Both the position numbers and the translations under genes were made by a program. From QHWK01 sp035315685 (lineage in GTDB: Bacteria > Acidobacteriota > Vicinamibacteria > Vicinamibacterales > CAVVIG01): a stretch of 5,593 bases of DNA. The stretch lies in the NCBI GenBank assembly GCA_035315685.1, contig DATFXR010000037.1:1-5593 (forward strand), in the 5' to 3' direction. This document shows positions 1 to 5,593 of the stretch, one piece after another (the first letter of the stretch is position 1; each line of letters starts with the position of its first letter). The notes under the pieces were generated by a model. The model had not been told where the DNA came from. It did not search any database and saw only the letters and a program-made list of their open reading frames with translations.

Positions 1-432
1 GTCGCGATGGCGAGGCTCGTCTTCTCGGGCTACTTCGATCGCTTTCCGAACCTGAAGATCATCACGCACCACATGGGCGGCATGATTCCGTACTTCGAGG
101 GACGCGTCGGCTACGGCTGGGACCAGCTGGGTACTCGCACGTCGGACACCGACTACAAGGCGCTCCTGAAGGCGATGAAGAAGCGGCCGGTCGAGTACTT
201 CAAGAGCTTCTACGCGGACACCGCGCTGTTCGGCGCCGCGGCCGCGACGCGATGCGGCTACGACTTCTTCGGCATCGATCGGGTCGTCTATGCCTCGGAC
301 ATGCCCTTCGAGCCGACGCCGGGCCTCTACGCGACAGAGACGATCAGGTGCGTGGAAGCGCTGGGCCTCACGGCCGACCAGCGGGACCAGATCTACAGGC
401 GCAATGCCGAGACGCTGCTGAAGAAGAGGTAA
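1..432 (+). CDS. Amidohydrolase family 2 (ACMSD-like) metal-dependent hydrolase, C-terminal part
   Basis: The frame is already open at base 1 (codons GTC GCG before the first ATG at 7), so this is the 3' end of a longer gene and the ATG at 7 is internal. The visible 143 residues match the C-terminal half of the TIM-barrel amidohydrolase-2 family, which includes aminocarboxymuconate-semialdehyde decarboxylase and related decarboxylases/hydrolases. Counting from the ATG at 7, the block KIITHHMGGMIPYF holds a His pair (21-22), and YASDMPFEP holds Asp98, the usual C-terminal metal ligand of this superfamily. The end, with IYRRNAETLLKKR, is the typical closing helix (xxNAxxLL). No signal peptide can be judged because the start is missing. 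The substrate cannot be told from this part. It ends with TAA and faces the dehydrogenase gene convergently, 19 bases away. I see no damage. Family call is confident, the exact reaction unknown. Confidence 0.9.
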   Translation, partial: VAMARLVFSGYFDRFPNLKIITHHMGGMIPYFEGRVGYGWDQLGTRTSDTDYKALLKAMKKRPVEYFKSFYADTALFGAAAATRCGYDFFGIDRVVYASDMPFEPTPGLYATETIRCVEALGLTADQRDQIYRRNAETLLKKR

Positions 433-451
433 GGCGCCAGCGCTCCTTCTA

Positions 452-1999
452 TTACGGACGGAAGATCTCGTACACGTTGCCGCTCGAGAGCGACACGACG
501 TAGAGCGTGCCGGACGGGCTGGTCTGAATATCGGTTCCCACGCCGAAGCCGGTGCCGAAGCGGAGCGATTCGCTTTCCGTCGGATTGAACTTCGCCGTGT
601 TGTCCGCGACCCGATCGTCGAGCCGGGGATCGTCGACGCCAATTTTTCGGCGATTCCCGGTCAGGTTGAAGTGGAAGAGATACCCGCCATCGAGCACCGG
701 CGTCGCCGCGCCGACGAACAGGTCGCCCGAATACTGCGGGCCGATCCCGCGACCGTCCATGAATCCGATCGCGGCCGGCGCGACGGCGAACTTCCAGCTG
801 AACTGCGGATCCTCGTAGTGGGCGTTCGGCAGCATGAAGAGCCGCGCGCGCGCCTCTTCCGGCGTGTCGGCGATGTTGGTTGGCGGCCATCGGACCTGCT
901 GAAGATCCCGCGCCCCGAGCGTCGTCTCAATCTGCTTGAACTGCGCAACCCGCGCGATCGGTCCCATCACCTGCACCCATCCGAGATTCGCCCCCGGTTC
1001 GATGCGATTCAGCTCGTCGAAGGTGTCGTCGCCGTTCTGCTCGTCCCACAAGTTGCCCGACTCGGGATCGAACGCCATGCCGAAGCTGTTGCGCACGCCG
1101 TACGCGTAGATCTTGTGGATGTTGGCGACCGCGGCCGCCGACGCGGCTTGCGTCACGCCGATGAACGGGTTGTCGGACGGCGTCGACCCGTCCTCGTTCA
1201 ACCGGAGAACCACACCGGTCAGGTGTTCATCGTCGGGCGCCGGCCCGCCGAATTGATCGTCGGGGATGCCCGGGCCAAACGGGCCGTTCACGAGGTTCTG
1301 CAACTGGCCACGCCGCCCGTTGTCGCCGATGATGATGTACAGCTTGCCGTCAGGCCCGAATCGAATGACCCCGCCGTTGTGGTTGCCGCGCGCACGCCCA
1401 TTCGTCTGGTCGAACTGAAACGCGTGCAGCGCGATGATGTTCCGGTCGAACGTCAGCGTGTTCGTCGCGCCGTTCCACACGAATCGATCGACATGGTTTC
1501 CAAGCAGCGCCGTCGCCAGGACGTCGGCGCTGTCCGCGCCGGTCTGTGGTACGGCGGCGCAGTCGTGCTGGGGCGTGTTGGGTGTCGGCGCCGGCGGCGT
1601 GGCGCAGGTCCAGTACAGGTAAACCCAATGCGTCGTGGCGAAGTCGGGATGTAGTGCGATCCCGAGAAGTCCGCGTTCGGAATTGTTGTTGACGGCGAGG
1701 TCGAGCGCGGTGGCGACCACCGCACCATTCACGACCCGCTTCACGCGCCCCGTCGCCTTTTCGGTGATCAGGAAATCGTTCGCCCCGAGGAACGCCATCG
1801 TAACCGGAGTCTGTAGACCGGCCACCACGGTGCGTACACGCAGGTTGGAGTCGAGCACGACAGGTCCTGCCGGCGCCTGTGCGGCGACCGAGCCCAGGAA
1901 GGAACGCGCGAACAGCCCGATCGCCAGCACCGCCGTGCTCGCAAGCAGAGTGAACCGCGTCGTGGAGCGACGCCGCTGAGTTCCAACGCTCGAGTGCAT
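452..1999 (-). CDS. Secreted PQQ-dependent glucose/sorbosone dehydrogenase-like protein
   Basis: A 515-aa six-bladed propeller protein of the glucose/sorbosone dehydrogenase family, related to soluble quinoprotein glucose dehydrogenase (sGDH). The start at 1999 is chosen because GAGAGGA lies 4 bases before this ATG and a signal peptide follows at once: basic residues to about 15, hydrophobic stretch 17-38, cleavage near VAAQA (38-42). The frame stays open upstream to 2122 with other ATGs at 2122 and 2062, but these would put the signal peptide internally. Family blocks in order: FLITEKATGRVKRV (77-90), SERGLLGIALHPDF (107-120), NHNGG (206-210), FGPDGKLYIIIGDNG (214-228), VVLRLNEDGSTPSDNPF (263-279), YGVRNSFGMAFDP (300-312), ELNRIEPGANLGW (329-341). 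By eye, His207, Asp226 and Arg303-Asn304 match the catalytic His144, Asp163 and Arg228-Asn229 of Acinetobacter sGDH. It probably oxidises a sugar or alcohol in the periplasm. A Cys pair (132, 147) lies in an extra loop. No cytochrome partner or PQQ biosynthesis gene is nearby. The substrate is unknown. Confidence 0.9.
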   Translation of the reverse strand: MHSSVGTQRRRSTTRFTLLASTAVLAIGLFARSFLGSVAAQAPAGPVVLDSNLRVRTVVAGLQTPVTMAFLGANDFLITEKATGRVKRVVNGAVVATALDLAVNNNSERGLLGIALHPDFATTHWVYLYWTCATPPAPTPNTPQHDCAAVPQTGADSADVLATALLGNHVDRFVWNGATNTLTFDRNIIALHAFQFDQTNGRARGNHNGGVIRFGPDGKLYIIIGDNGRRGQLQNLVNGPFGPGIPDDQFGGPAPDDEHLTGVVLRLNEDGSTPSDNPFIGVTQAASAAAVANIHKIYAYGVRNSFGMAFDPESGNLWDEQNGDDTFDELNRIEPGANLGWVQVMGPIARVAQFKQIETTLGARDLQQVRWPPTNIADTPEEARARLFMLPNAHYEDPQFSWKFAVAPAAIGFMDGRGIGPQYSGDLFVGAATPVLDGGYLFHFNLTGNRRKIGVDDPRLDDRVADNTAKFNPTESESLRFGTGFGVGTDIQTSPSGTLYVVSLSSGNVYEIFRP

Positions 2000-2269
2000 T
2001 CTGTCCTCTCTTCGCACGGTGATCGGCGCAGGGGAGGTCGCCGCGATCACGGTGCGGGACATGACTGGCAAGACAGATTCCCGCTCGAGAGGGATCGGAC
2101 AGGCAGAGCCACGAGGAGGCAACGTTGCTCGGCCGTCTTACAGGCGGCGTAACGATTCGGACGCGCGCCGTAAGTCAGCCGCTGATGCGATCGGCTGTCG
2201 TGAGCCGTTCGTCCTTTCGGCCCAGCTGTCGGAATGTAGAACGTTGACGACGCGTGTTTCTCGCTTCGC
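2000..2269. other. Non-coding gap between kinase pseudogene and dehydrogenase
   Basis: These 270 bases separate the stop of the kinase pseudogene (TGA at 2272-2270) from the dehydrogenase start. I see no conserved protein in any frame; the short frames here read as shadows. No hairpin with a T-run follows the kinase stop. The dehydrogenase promoter should lie here, but I cannot pick a convincing -35/-10 pair. The best minus-strand -10-like box is TACATT (2238-2233), without a good -35. Confidence 0.4.
2004..2010 (-). promoter_or_regulatory. Ribosome binding site fixing the dehydrogenase start
   Basis: On the minus strand GAGAGGA is followed by four bases and ATG (1999-1997). This decides the start against the longer in-frame versions at 2122 and 2062, which have no comparable purine-rich site and would bury the signal peptide. 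Confidence 0.6.
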
Positions 2270-3945
2270 TCATCGCCCCGTCAGCATCGACGGCCAATTG
2301 ACGAGCAGCGTGACCATGGCCGACGTGTTCGTGGAGGCAGGCGAACTCAACAGAAATCGTCCGTCCGGCGCGACGTCGTAGAAGCACCGCCCAAAGCCTG
2401 CGGGGGAACGGGCATCGACCAGCGGTGTCGTCGGTCCCGCCTCGATGGCATCACCGACCACCTTGATCTGGACGGCGCTGATCTTGTTGTTCGGTGTGTA
2501 GAAGAATAATTCCCGGCCGTCGCGGCTCCATCGCGGGTACGAGCCGCCGGCGGCGGAGATCTGCCACCTGCCGCCGCCGCCGAACCGCGTGACGTGCACT
2601 TCCCTGACGCCCGATTCGTCGGACGCATAGGCGATCCAGCGGCCATCCGGCGAGAACTGCGGCCACCGCTCGGAGAATCTCGTCATGGCAATCGGAACCG
2701 GAACGCCGGATCCATCGAGCGGCAGCGCCCACACGTCGTTGGTCGTCTGCTGCGAGAACGTCTCGTACAGCAGCGTGCGTCCGTCGGACGACCAGTCGAA
2801 CGGCAATTTGGGCTGGTCGTCTCCAGGCACCGGCTGTTCGCCGCCGCTGCCATCCACCGCCTTCCGCAGCAGCGGACGCCGGTCTCCGCGCCGTTGAAAA
2901 TCAGCGTTTTGCCATCCGGCGACCACGCGGCGGACTGCGCGGTGCCGGTGAAGGTCAATCGTGTGCGCACGCCGCGGGAGACGTTCAGCACCCAGAGATC
3001 GCTGCGGCCGCGTTCGTCGAGCGACGCGAACGAGACGCGCGTGCCGCTGGCGACAGCCTGAGATCGCGATACACGATTGGCTCGTCGACGACCGTGGTCT
3101 GGACACCCGCGCGGGTGATCCACACCAGGCGCGACCCGCCGAAGCCGAGTGCCGTCTGAACGGTCCTATCGCCCCTTCAGTGCCTGGCAGGACCTGCGAC
3201 GTCAGGCCGTCGAGCGATCGACGCCACAGCCGGATGCGCGCGCCGACGGCGGCATTTGCGTTTTCGGCCGCCGCGTACACGAGACGACGACCGTCGGGCG
3301 ACAGTGCCAGTCGCTGACTCGGCGCGCGCGGGTTGATGTTCTCGTCGATCAGGAGAGTCGAGCGATAGAGCGATGGAGCTCTCTCGATCGTGCGCGGCAT
3401 CGCGGCCCAGTAGCCGGCCGCGACGGCGAGGGCAACGGCAATCACGCCGGCTGACACGGTAATGATCCGCGACCGCGCGCGCGGTGACGCGATCGCTGCG
3501 CCCGCGGCCAGATCGCCCGCCGGAGTCATCGCGTCCTCGATGGCCAGTCGCGCGACTGCGACGTGCGGTGCGCGCTTACGGACGTCCTTTTCGAGGCAGC
3601 GTCGCAGCAACAGTCGGATGCCCGGCGGCGTCGAGGGAGGTAGGGTGCTCCAGTCCGGCTGGTCGCGCATCACCGACGTCGGCGTGTCGGTGGCGTCTTC
3701 GCCGTCGAAGGCTTTCCTGCCGGCGAGCATTTCATAGAGCACGCAGCCCAGCGCCGTCGGCACGCTGGTCGATCGGCTTGCCTTTCGCCTGTTCGGGCGC
3801 CATGTAGGCGGCCGTGCCGAGGATCACGCCGCCGAGCGAGCCGACTCGAGCGCTTCGGCGATCTGTTTCGCGATCGGCAATGCCTCGTCGATCGGGATGG
3901 CGCCGCGCGCGATGGGCGGTTTCGCCGTCGCGGCGGCTGCAACCG
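2270..3945 (-). pseudogene. Decayed Ser/Thr protein kinase with TolB/WD40-like propeller sensor
   Basis: This is a remnant of a membrane-anchored Ser/Thr kinase. It can be followed from about 3945 downwards, changing frame several times. It starts with IARGAIPIDEALPIAKQIA (helices D-E), jumps to GGVILGTAAYMAPEQAKGKP (P+1 loop, APE motif), then DQRAD, LGCVLYEMLAGRKAF (helix F) and LLLRRCLEKDVRKR (helices H-I). One membrane span (ITVSAGVIAVALAVAAGYW) follows. Propeller repeats come next: LALSPDGRRLVYA, LRLSP.GTRVSFASLDERG, AAWSPDGKTLIFNG, FDWSSDGRTLLYE, PQFSPDGRWIAYASDESG, PRWSRDGRELFFYTPNNK. Missing are the N-lobe (glycine loop, Lys), HRDLKPxN and DFG, the VW of DVWALG near 3754, and a long piece of the first propeller half near 3160. 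Single-base losses are seen near 3046 and 2870. A 497-codon frame (GTG 3763 to 2270) stays open, but about a third of its central part reads out of frame. It cannot be an active kinase. The regulated pathway is unknown. The last ~200 residues are intact in one frame. Confidence 0.88.
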
Positions 3946-4031
3946 GTTGGACGCCTGTTAGTTAGGAGATGGTGGACCTGACGGGCGCCAGATGGAACCG
4001 CCTTGCCGTCTGGTTGCAGCAGCTCAAGACT

Positions 4032-4050
4032 CTTAGGGATGTCGCCTAAG
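4032..4050 (-). repeat. Short inverted repeat downstream of the hypothetical gene
   Basis: CTTAGG (4032-4037) and CCTAAG (4045-4050) form a perfect 6-bp stem with a 7-base loop, starting 22 bases past the stop of the 146-aa gene. No T-run follows on the minus strand, so it is at best a weak terminator. A second imperfect pair, CCAGA (3988-3992) and TCTGG (4009-4013), lies in the same gap. The gap 3946-4072 shows no recognisable gene. Confidence 0.25.
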
Positions 4051-4072
4051 CAGAGACAGATCGGCGGCATGT

Positions 4073-4513
4073 CTATGGCGGCAAGGGCCCCTGTTCTTGC
4101 CCGCGGTCGAATTCGCCTTTGTCGTGGCACCGGAGCCCAAGGATTTCAGGTGCTGAAAGCGCTTGGTGAATCGCCGAGACTGCGGTGGATGAAATACCGC
4201 GAGTACGTCCACCGAGAATCGATCCGAGGATAGCGCGACGCCGCTCCATCCAAGTGATCCAGGTTTCGGGATCTCCGTCACTCGCCGGACGCAACCCCAA
4301 AACGCAGCAGTGCCTCCCTTCGGGCACCGTCAAATTGAAGTACCAACCGAAATCCTCTTGGCCGGGCTCAGGATCGGTCGCCACGCCGGCGGCCCGAAGG
4401 CGCGACATCAGCCAGAGGCGCGCGTCATCACCGTAGCACCCCCGGTTGATGAAGTAAGCCTTCGGCTTTGTCGTATTGAACGCCGTGCTCTGGAATGTAG
4501 CCAGCGTTCGCAT
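4073..4513 (-). CDS. Conserved-looking hypothetical protein, 146 aa
   Basis: I do not recognise a named family or function. The protein has no signal peptide or membrane span and is probably cytoplasmic. The most distinctive part is residues 11-60, with FNTTKPKAYFINRGCYGDD, then a helix (ARLWLMSRLRAAGV) and EPGQEDFGWYFNL. It reads like a compact alpha/beta domain rich in aromatics, Asp and Glu. Later parts are WITWMERRRAILGSILGG (84-102) and AVSAIHQALSAPEI (111-124). The end is polar (HDKGEFDRGQEQGPLPP). I have a general memory of similar uncharacterised bacterial proteins, but this is not a database result. Codon use looks normal. The ATG at 4513 is chosen because GGAGG (4521-4517) precedes it, though only 3 bases away. 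The frame is open up to an ATG at 4657, giving 194 aa, but the extra 48 residues overlap the divergent promoter region and have no such site. It is divergent from the crystallin-like gene and not linked in an operon with the kinase remnant. Confidence 0.72.
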   Translation of the reverse strand: MRTLATFQSTAFNTTKPKAYFINRGCYGDDARLWLMSRLRAAGVATDPEPGQEDFGWYFNLTVPEGRHCCVLGLRPASDGDPETWITWMERRRAILGSILGGRTRGISSTAVSAIHQALSAPEILGLRCHDKGEFDRGQEQGPLPP

Positions 4514-4516
4514 CAC

Positions 4517-4521
4517 CCTCC
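4517..4521 (-). promoter_or_regulatory. Ribosome binding site, closely spaced, for the 146-aa protein
   Basis: Perfect GGAGG on the minus strand (4521-4517), 3 bases before the ATG at 4513. The spacing is shorter than usual, so the true start could be a few codons further in, for example the CTG four codons on. It still favours this region over the ATG at 4657. Confidence 0.45.
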
Positions 4522-4629
4522 CATCTCTATCTGCCCAGCGAAGATTTCGTAACGTCAGAGGGAGCACTCCACTCACCCGAGCCGTTAAACCGCGGTCCGT
4601 CCACTGATAACCAAGTCGCAGGAATAGAA

Positions 4630-4664
4630 ACGCGCGTGTCCGCGGAAAGACGCGCACGTCCGCG
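4630..4664. repeat. Two 15-base direct repeats, 20-base period, in a divergent intergenic region
   Basis: ACGCGCGTGTCCGCG (4630-4644) and ACGCGCACGTCCGCG (4650-4664) agree at 13 of 15 positions, and their starts are exactly 20 bases apart, about two helical turns. They lie just upstream of the TAGAAT box (4678-4683) and between two divergent genes. This spacing suits two protein dimers on the same DNA face, so a regulator site is possible. In GC-rich DNA a CG-rich repeat can also arise by chance or slippage. Confidence 0.45.
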
Positions 4665-4677
4665 CGGGGCTCTGCGC

Positions 4678-4683
4678 TAGAAT
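4678..4683 (+). promoter_or_regulatory. Probable -10 box of a leaderless promoter for the crystallin-like gene
   Basis: GCTAGAAT with core TAGAAT (5 of 6 to TATAAT) ends 7 bases before the ATG at 4691. With a start site at the usual distance, transcription would begin at or next to the ATG, so the message would have no leader. No Shine-Dalgarno sequence is seen before this ATG, in agreement. No clear TTGACA-like -35 is found about 17 bases upstream; the direct repeats sit there instead. Confidence 0.45.
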
Positions 4684-4690
4684 CCGCCGC

Positions 4691-4969
4691 ATGCTTACAC
4701 GACCGGTTGTCTTTCTCTTCAGCCTAGTGTGGCTCGGCGTAGCGGGGATGGCGTCGGCGCAGTCGTGGGGCGCGAGCGCCGGCCCGAGGCGGGCGCGTGC
4801 TTCTACGAGAACATCACCTATGGCGGACGCTACTTTCTGCGTGCGCCCCGCCGAAGTGCGCGTGTTCACCGACCATGACTACCACGGCCGCTCCGGAGAA
4901 GTCCGCCGCGACGTCGGCGACCTGCACGCCATGTGGCGTGTCAGCATCGAATCGGTCCGCGTCTGGTAA
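4691..4969 (+). CDS. Small secreted beta/gamma-crystallin-like protein, frame-damaged
   Basis: A 92-codon frame starts with a clear signal peptide: charged start, hydrophobic 6-20, cleavage after ASA at 23. Its C-terminal part, EVRVFTDHDYHGRSGEVRRD to IESVRVW (55-92), looks like the second Greek-key motif of a beta/gamma-crystallin domain. Between them, residues about 28-48 (ASAGPRRARASTR...) look meaningless, but the next frame over this stretch reads EAGACFYENITYGGRYF, the classic start of the first Greek key. So one base has been lost near the GGGG at 4767-4770 and one gained at the TTT at 4834-4836, and the frame returns. About 25 residues that normally close the first motif (an N-D-x-x-S-S segment) are also missing between FCVRP and EVRVF. 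The equivalent site in the second motif reads RVSIES, without the Ca2+-binding Asn/Asp. If made, it is exported but unlikely to fold normally. It could be a pseudogene or contain sequencing errors. The downstream gene begins 28 bases later. Confidence 0.72.
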   Translation: MLTRPVVFLFSLVWLGVAGMASAQSWGASAGPRRARASTRTSPMADATFCVRPAEVRVFTDHDYHGRSGEVRRDVGDLHAMWRVSIESVRVW

Positions 4970-4997
4970 CCGGCGCCGAACACGGCACTGAGCGTTC

Positions 4998-5593
4998 ATG
5001 ACCGTGCGCTCCGCCATCGTCTTCGCTGTCATGGCCGTCCTGGCCATGACAGCGAGCGTCGATCATTACTTCCGCGACGAGTTCTACTATCTCGCCTGCT
5101 CGCGCCGCATGGCATGGGGCTACGTCGACCAGCCGCCGCTGTCGATCGCGGTGCTGTGGATCGTGCGGCACGTGGCGGGCGAATCGCTGCTCGTGCTGCG
5201 GATCGTGGCGGCTGCGGCACTCGCGGCGGCGATCCTCCTGACCGGGAGCATCGCCCGCCGGCTCGGCGCGGGGGCCTTCGGCGAGGCCCTGGCCATGATC
5301 GCGGTGGCGGCCGGGCCGGCGTTCCTCGCCTACGGCAGCTTCTACTCGATGAACGTGTTCGACGTCCTGGCCTGGACCGCGGCGATGCGGGTGTTCGTCG
5401 ACGCCGTCGATCGGCCGCGCACCGCGACGTGGGTGCTGCTGGGCCTGATCCTCGGCCTCGGGCTGCTGAACAAGATCAGCGTGCTCTGGCTCGGCGCCGG
5501 CTTCGCCGCGGCGATCGTGCTGACGCCGGCCCGGCGGCAGCTGCGGACGCCGGGCCCCTACCTCGCGGCGGCGATCGCCGCCGCGCTGTTCCT
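4998..5593 (+). CDS. ArnT/PMT-like membrane glycosyltransferase (family 39/83 type), N-terminal part
   Basis: This frame runs off the window end after 198 codons, so the gene is 3'-partial. It matches bacterial GT-C glycosyltransferases of the dolichyl-phosphate-mannose protein mannosyltransferase/ArnT group, which move a sugar from a polyprenyl-phosphate donor to lipid or protein outside the membrane. After a first membrane span (6-20) comes FRDEFYYLACSRRMAWGYVD (25-44), then QPPLSI. The DE pair (27-28) is in the first extracytoplasmic loop, where the catalytic Asp of this fold lies. Further spans are at about 64-84, 96-111, 122-135, 145-158 and 161-175, and GSFYSMNVFD (113-122) and GLLNKIS (155-161) are family-like blocks. 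ATG 4998 is the furthest upstream ATG, as an in-frame TGA lies at 4989. No good Shine-Dalgarno precedes it (only CTGAG), and the N-terminus is a little short for the family. It follows the crystallin-like gene by 28 bases and may share its transcript. The acceptor is unknown. Confidence 0.85.
   Translation, partial: MTVRSAIVFAVMAVLAMTASVDHYFRDEFYYLACSRRMAWGYVDQPPLSIAVLWIVRHVAGESLLVLRIVAAAALAAAILLTGSIARRLGAGAFGEALAMIAVAAGPAFLAYGSFYSMNVFDVLAWTAAMRVFVDAVDRPRTATWVLLGLILGLGLLNKISVLWLGAGFAAAIVLTPARRQLRTPGPYLAAAIAAALF
5023..5055 (+). repeat. Perfect 14-bp hairpin inside the glycosyltransferase start region
   Basis: TCGCTGTCATGGCC (5023-5036) is exactly complementary to GGCCATGACAGCGA (5042-5055), with a 5-base loop GTCCT. 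It covers codons 9-20 of the glycosyltransferase, within the first membrane span, and includes in-frame ATGs at 5031 and 5046. No T-run follows on either strand, so it is not a standard terminator. It could slow or gate translation, or be coincidence in GC-rich coding DNA; the structure itself is certain from the bases. Confidence 0.85.

Noticed and set aside
432..450. Possible bidirectional terminator between the convergent genes
   Set aside because: AGGCGCCAGCGCTCCT can fold only with a mismatch and a tiny loop, and no T-run follows on either strand.
671..1654. 327-codon open frame on the plus strand inside the dehydrogenase gene
   Set aside because: It lies fully antisense to a strongly supported gene, has an Arg/Val-rich composition typical of GC-rich shadow frames and shows no recognisable domain.
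2150..2175. ECF-sigma-like pair GTAACG and CGTAAG on the plus strand
   Set aside because: No plus-strand gene lies downstream, and the match is short enough to be chance.
3960..4060. tRNA-like or tmRNA-like 3' end on the minus strand (a GGTTCCA-like stretch and a CCA-containing end)
   Set aside because: The stems needed for acceptor, D and T arms do not form, and no anticodon arm can be drawn.
3732..4130. 132-codon minus-strand frame beginning upstream of the kinase remnant
   Set aside because: Only its end (GGVILGTAAYMAPEQ...DQRAD) is real kinase sequence. The rest is out-of-frame reading or non-coding and overlaps the end of the 146-aa gene.
4514..4657. N-terminal extension of the 146-aa protein to the ATG at 4657
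   Set aside because: It has no ribosome site, overlaps the repeat and promoter region, and its sequence does not resemble the compact body of the protein; a remnant of another gene cannot be fully excluded.

Overview
The window is GC-rich, densely coded bacterial DNA. The best taxonomic clue is a Ser/Thr kinase of the type that carries a TolB/WD40-like beta-propeller sensor behind one membrane span, with the block GTAAYMAPEQAKGKP. Such kinases are very abundant in Acidobacteriota, notably the Vicinamibacteria-type lineages. The TAGAAT box just before an ATG also fits. The assignment is an inference; no rRNA or marker gene is present.

Layout. Positions 1-432 (+) hold the C-terminal part of a metal-dependent amidohydrolase. 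It converges, across 19 bases, with a secreted PQQ-type glucose/sorbosone dehydrogenase-like protein on the minus strand (452-1999). After 270 bases without a recognisable gene comes a minus-strand kinase-propeller gene (2270 to about 3945) that is clearly a pseudogene. The N-lobe, the catalytic loop and the DFG region are gone, and the reading frame changes at least five times. A short gap with weak inverted repeats leads to a conserved-looking 146-aa hypothetical protein on the minus strand (4073-4513). A divergent intergenic region (4514-4690) carries a 15-base direct repeat with 20-base periodicity and a TAGAAT box 7 bases before an ATG. Next are a short secreted protein whose sequence is a damaged beta/gamma-crystallin domain (4691-4969) and the first 198 codons of an ArnT/PMT-like membrane glycosyltransferase (4998 to the window end). 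The start of the last gene contains a perfect 14-bp hairpin.

The genes do not form one pathway. The window reads as ordinary housekeeping and secretory genes around two decaying genes. I found no CRISPR array, tRNA, rRNA, transposase or recognisable defence system. The most interesting points are the pattern of gene decay, in which frameshifts are hidden by open reading frames, the strong hairpin in the glycosyltransferase start region, and the repeat-plus-promoter block upstream of the crystallin gene.
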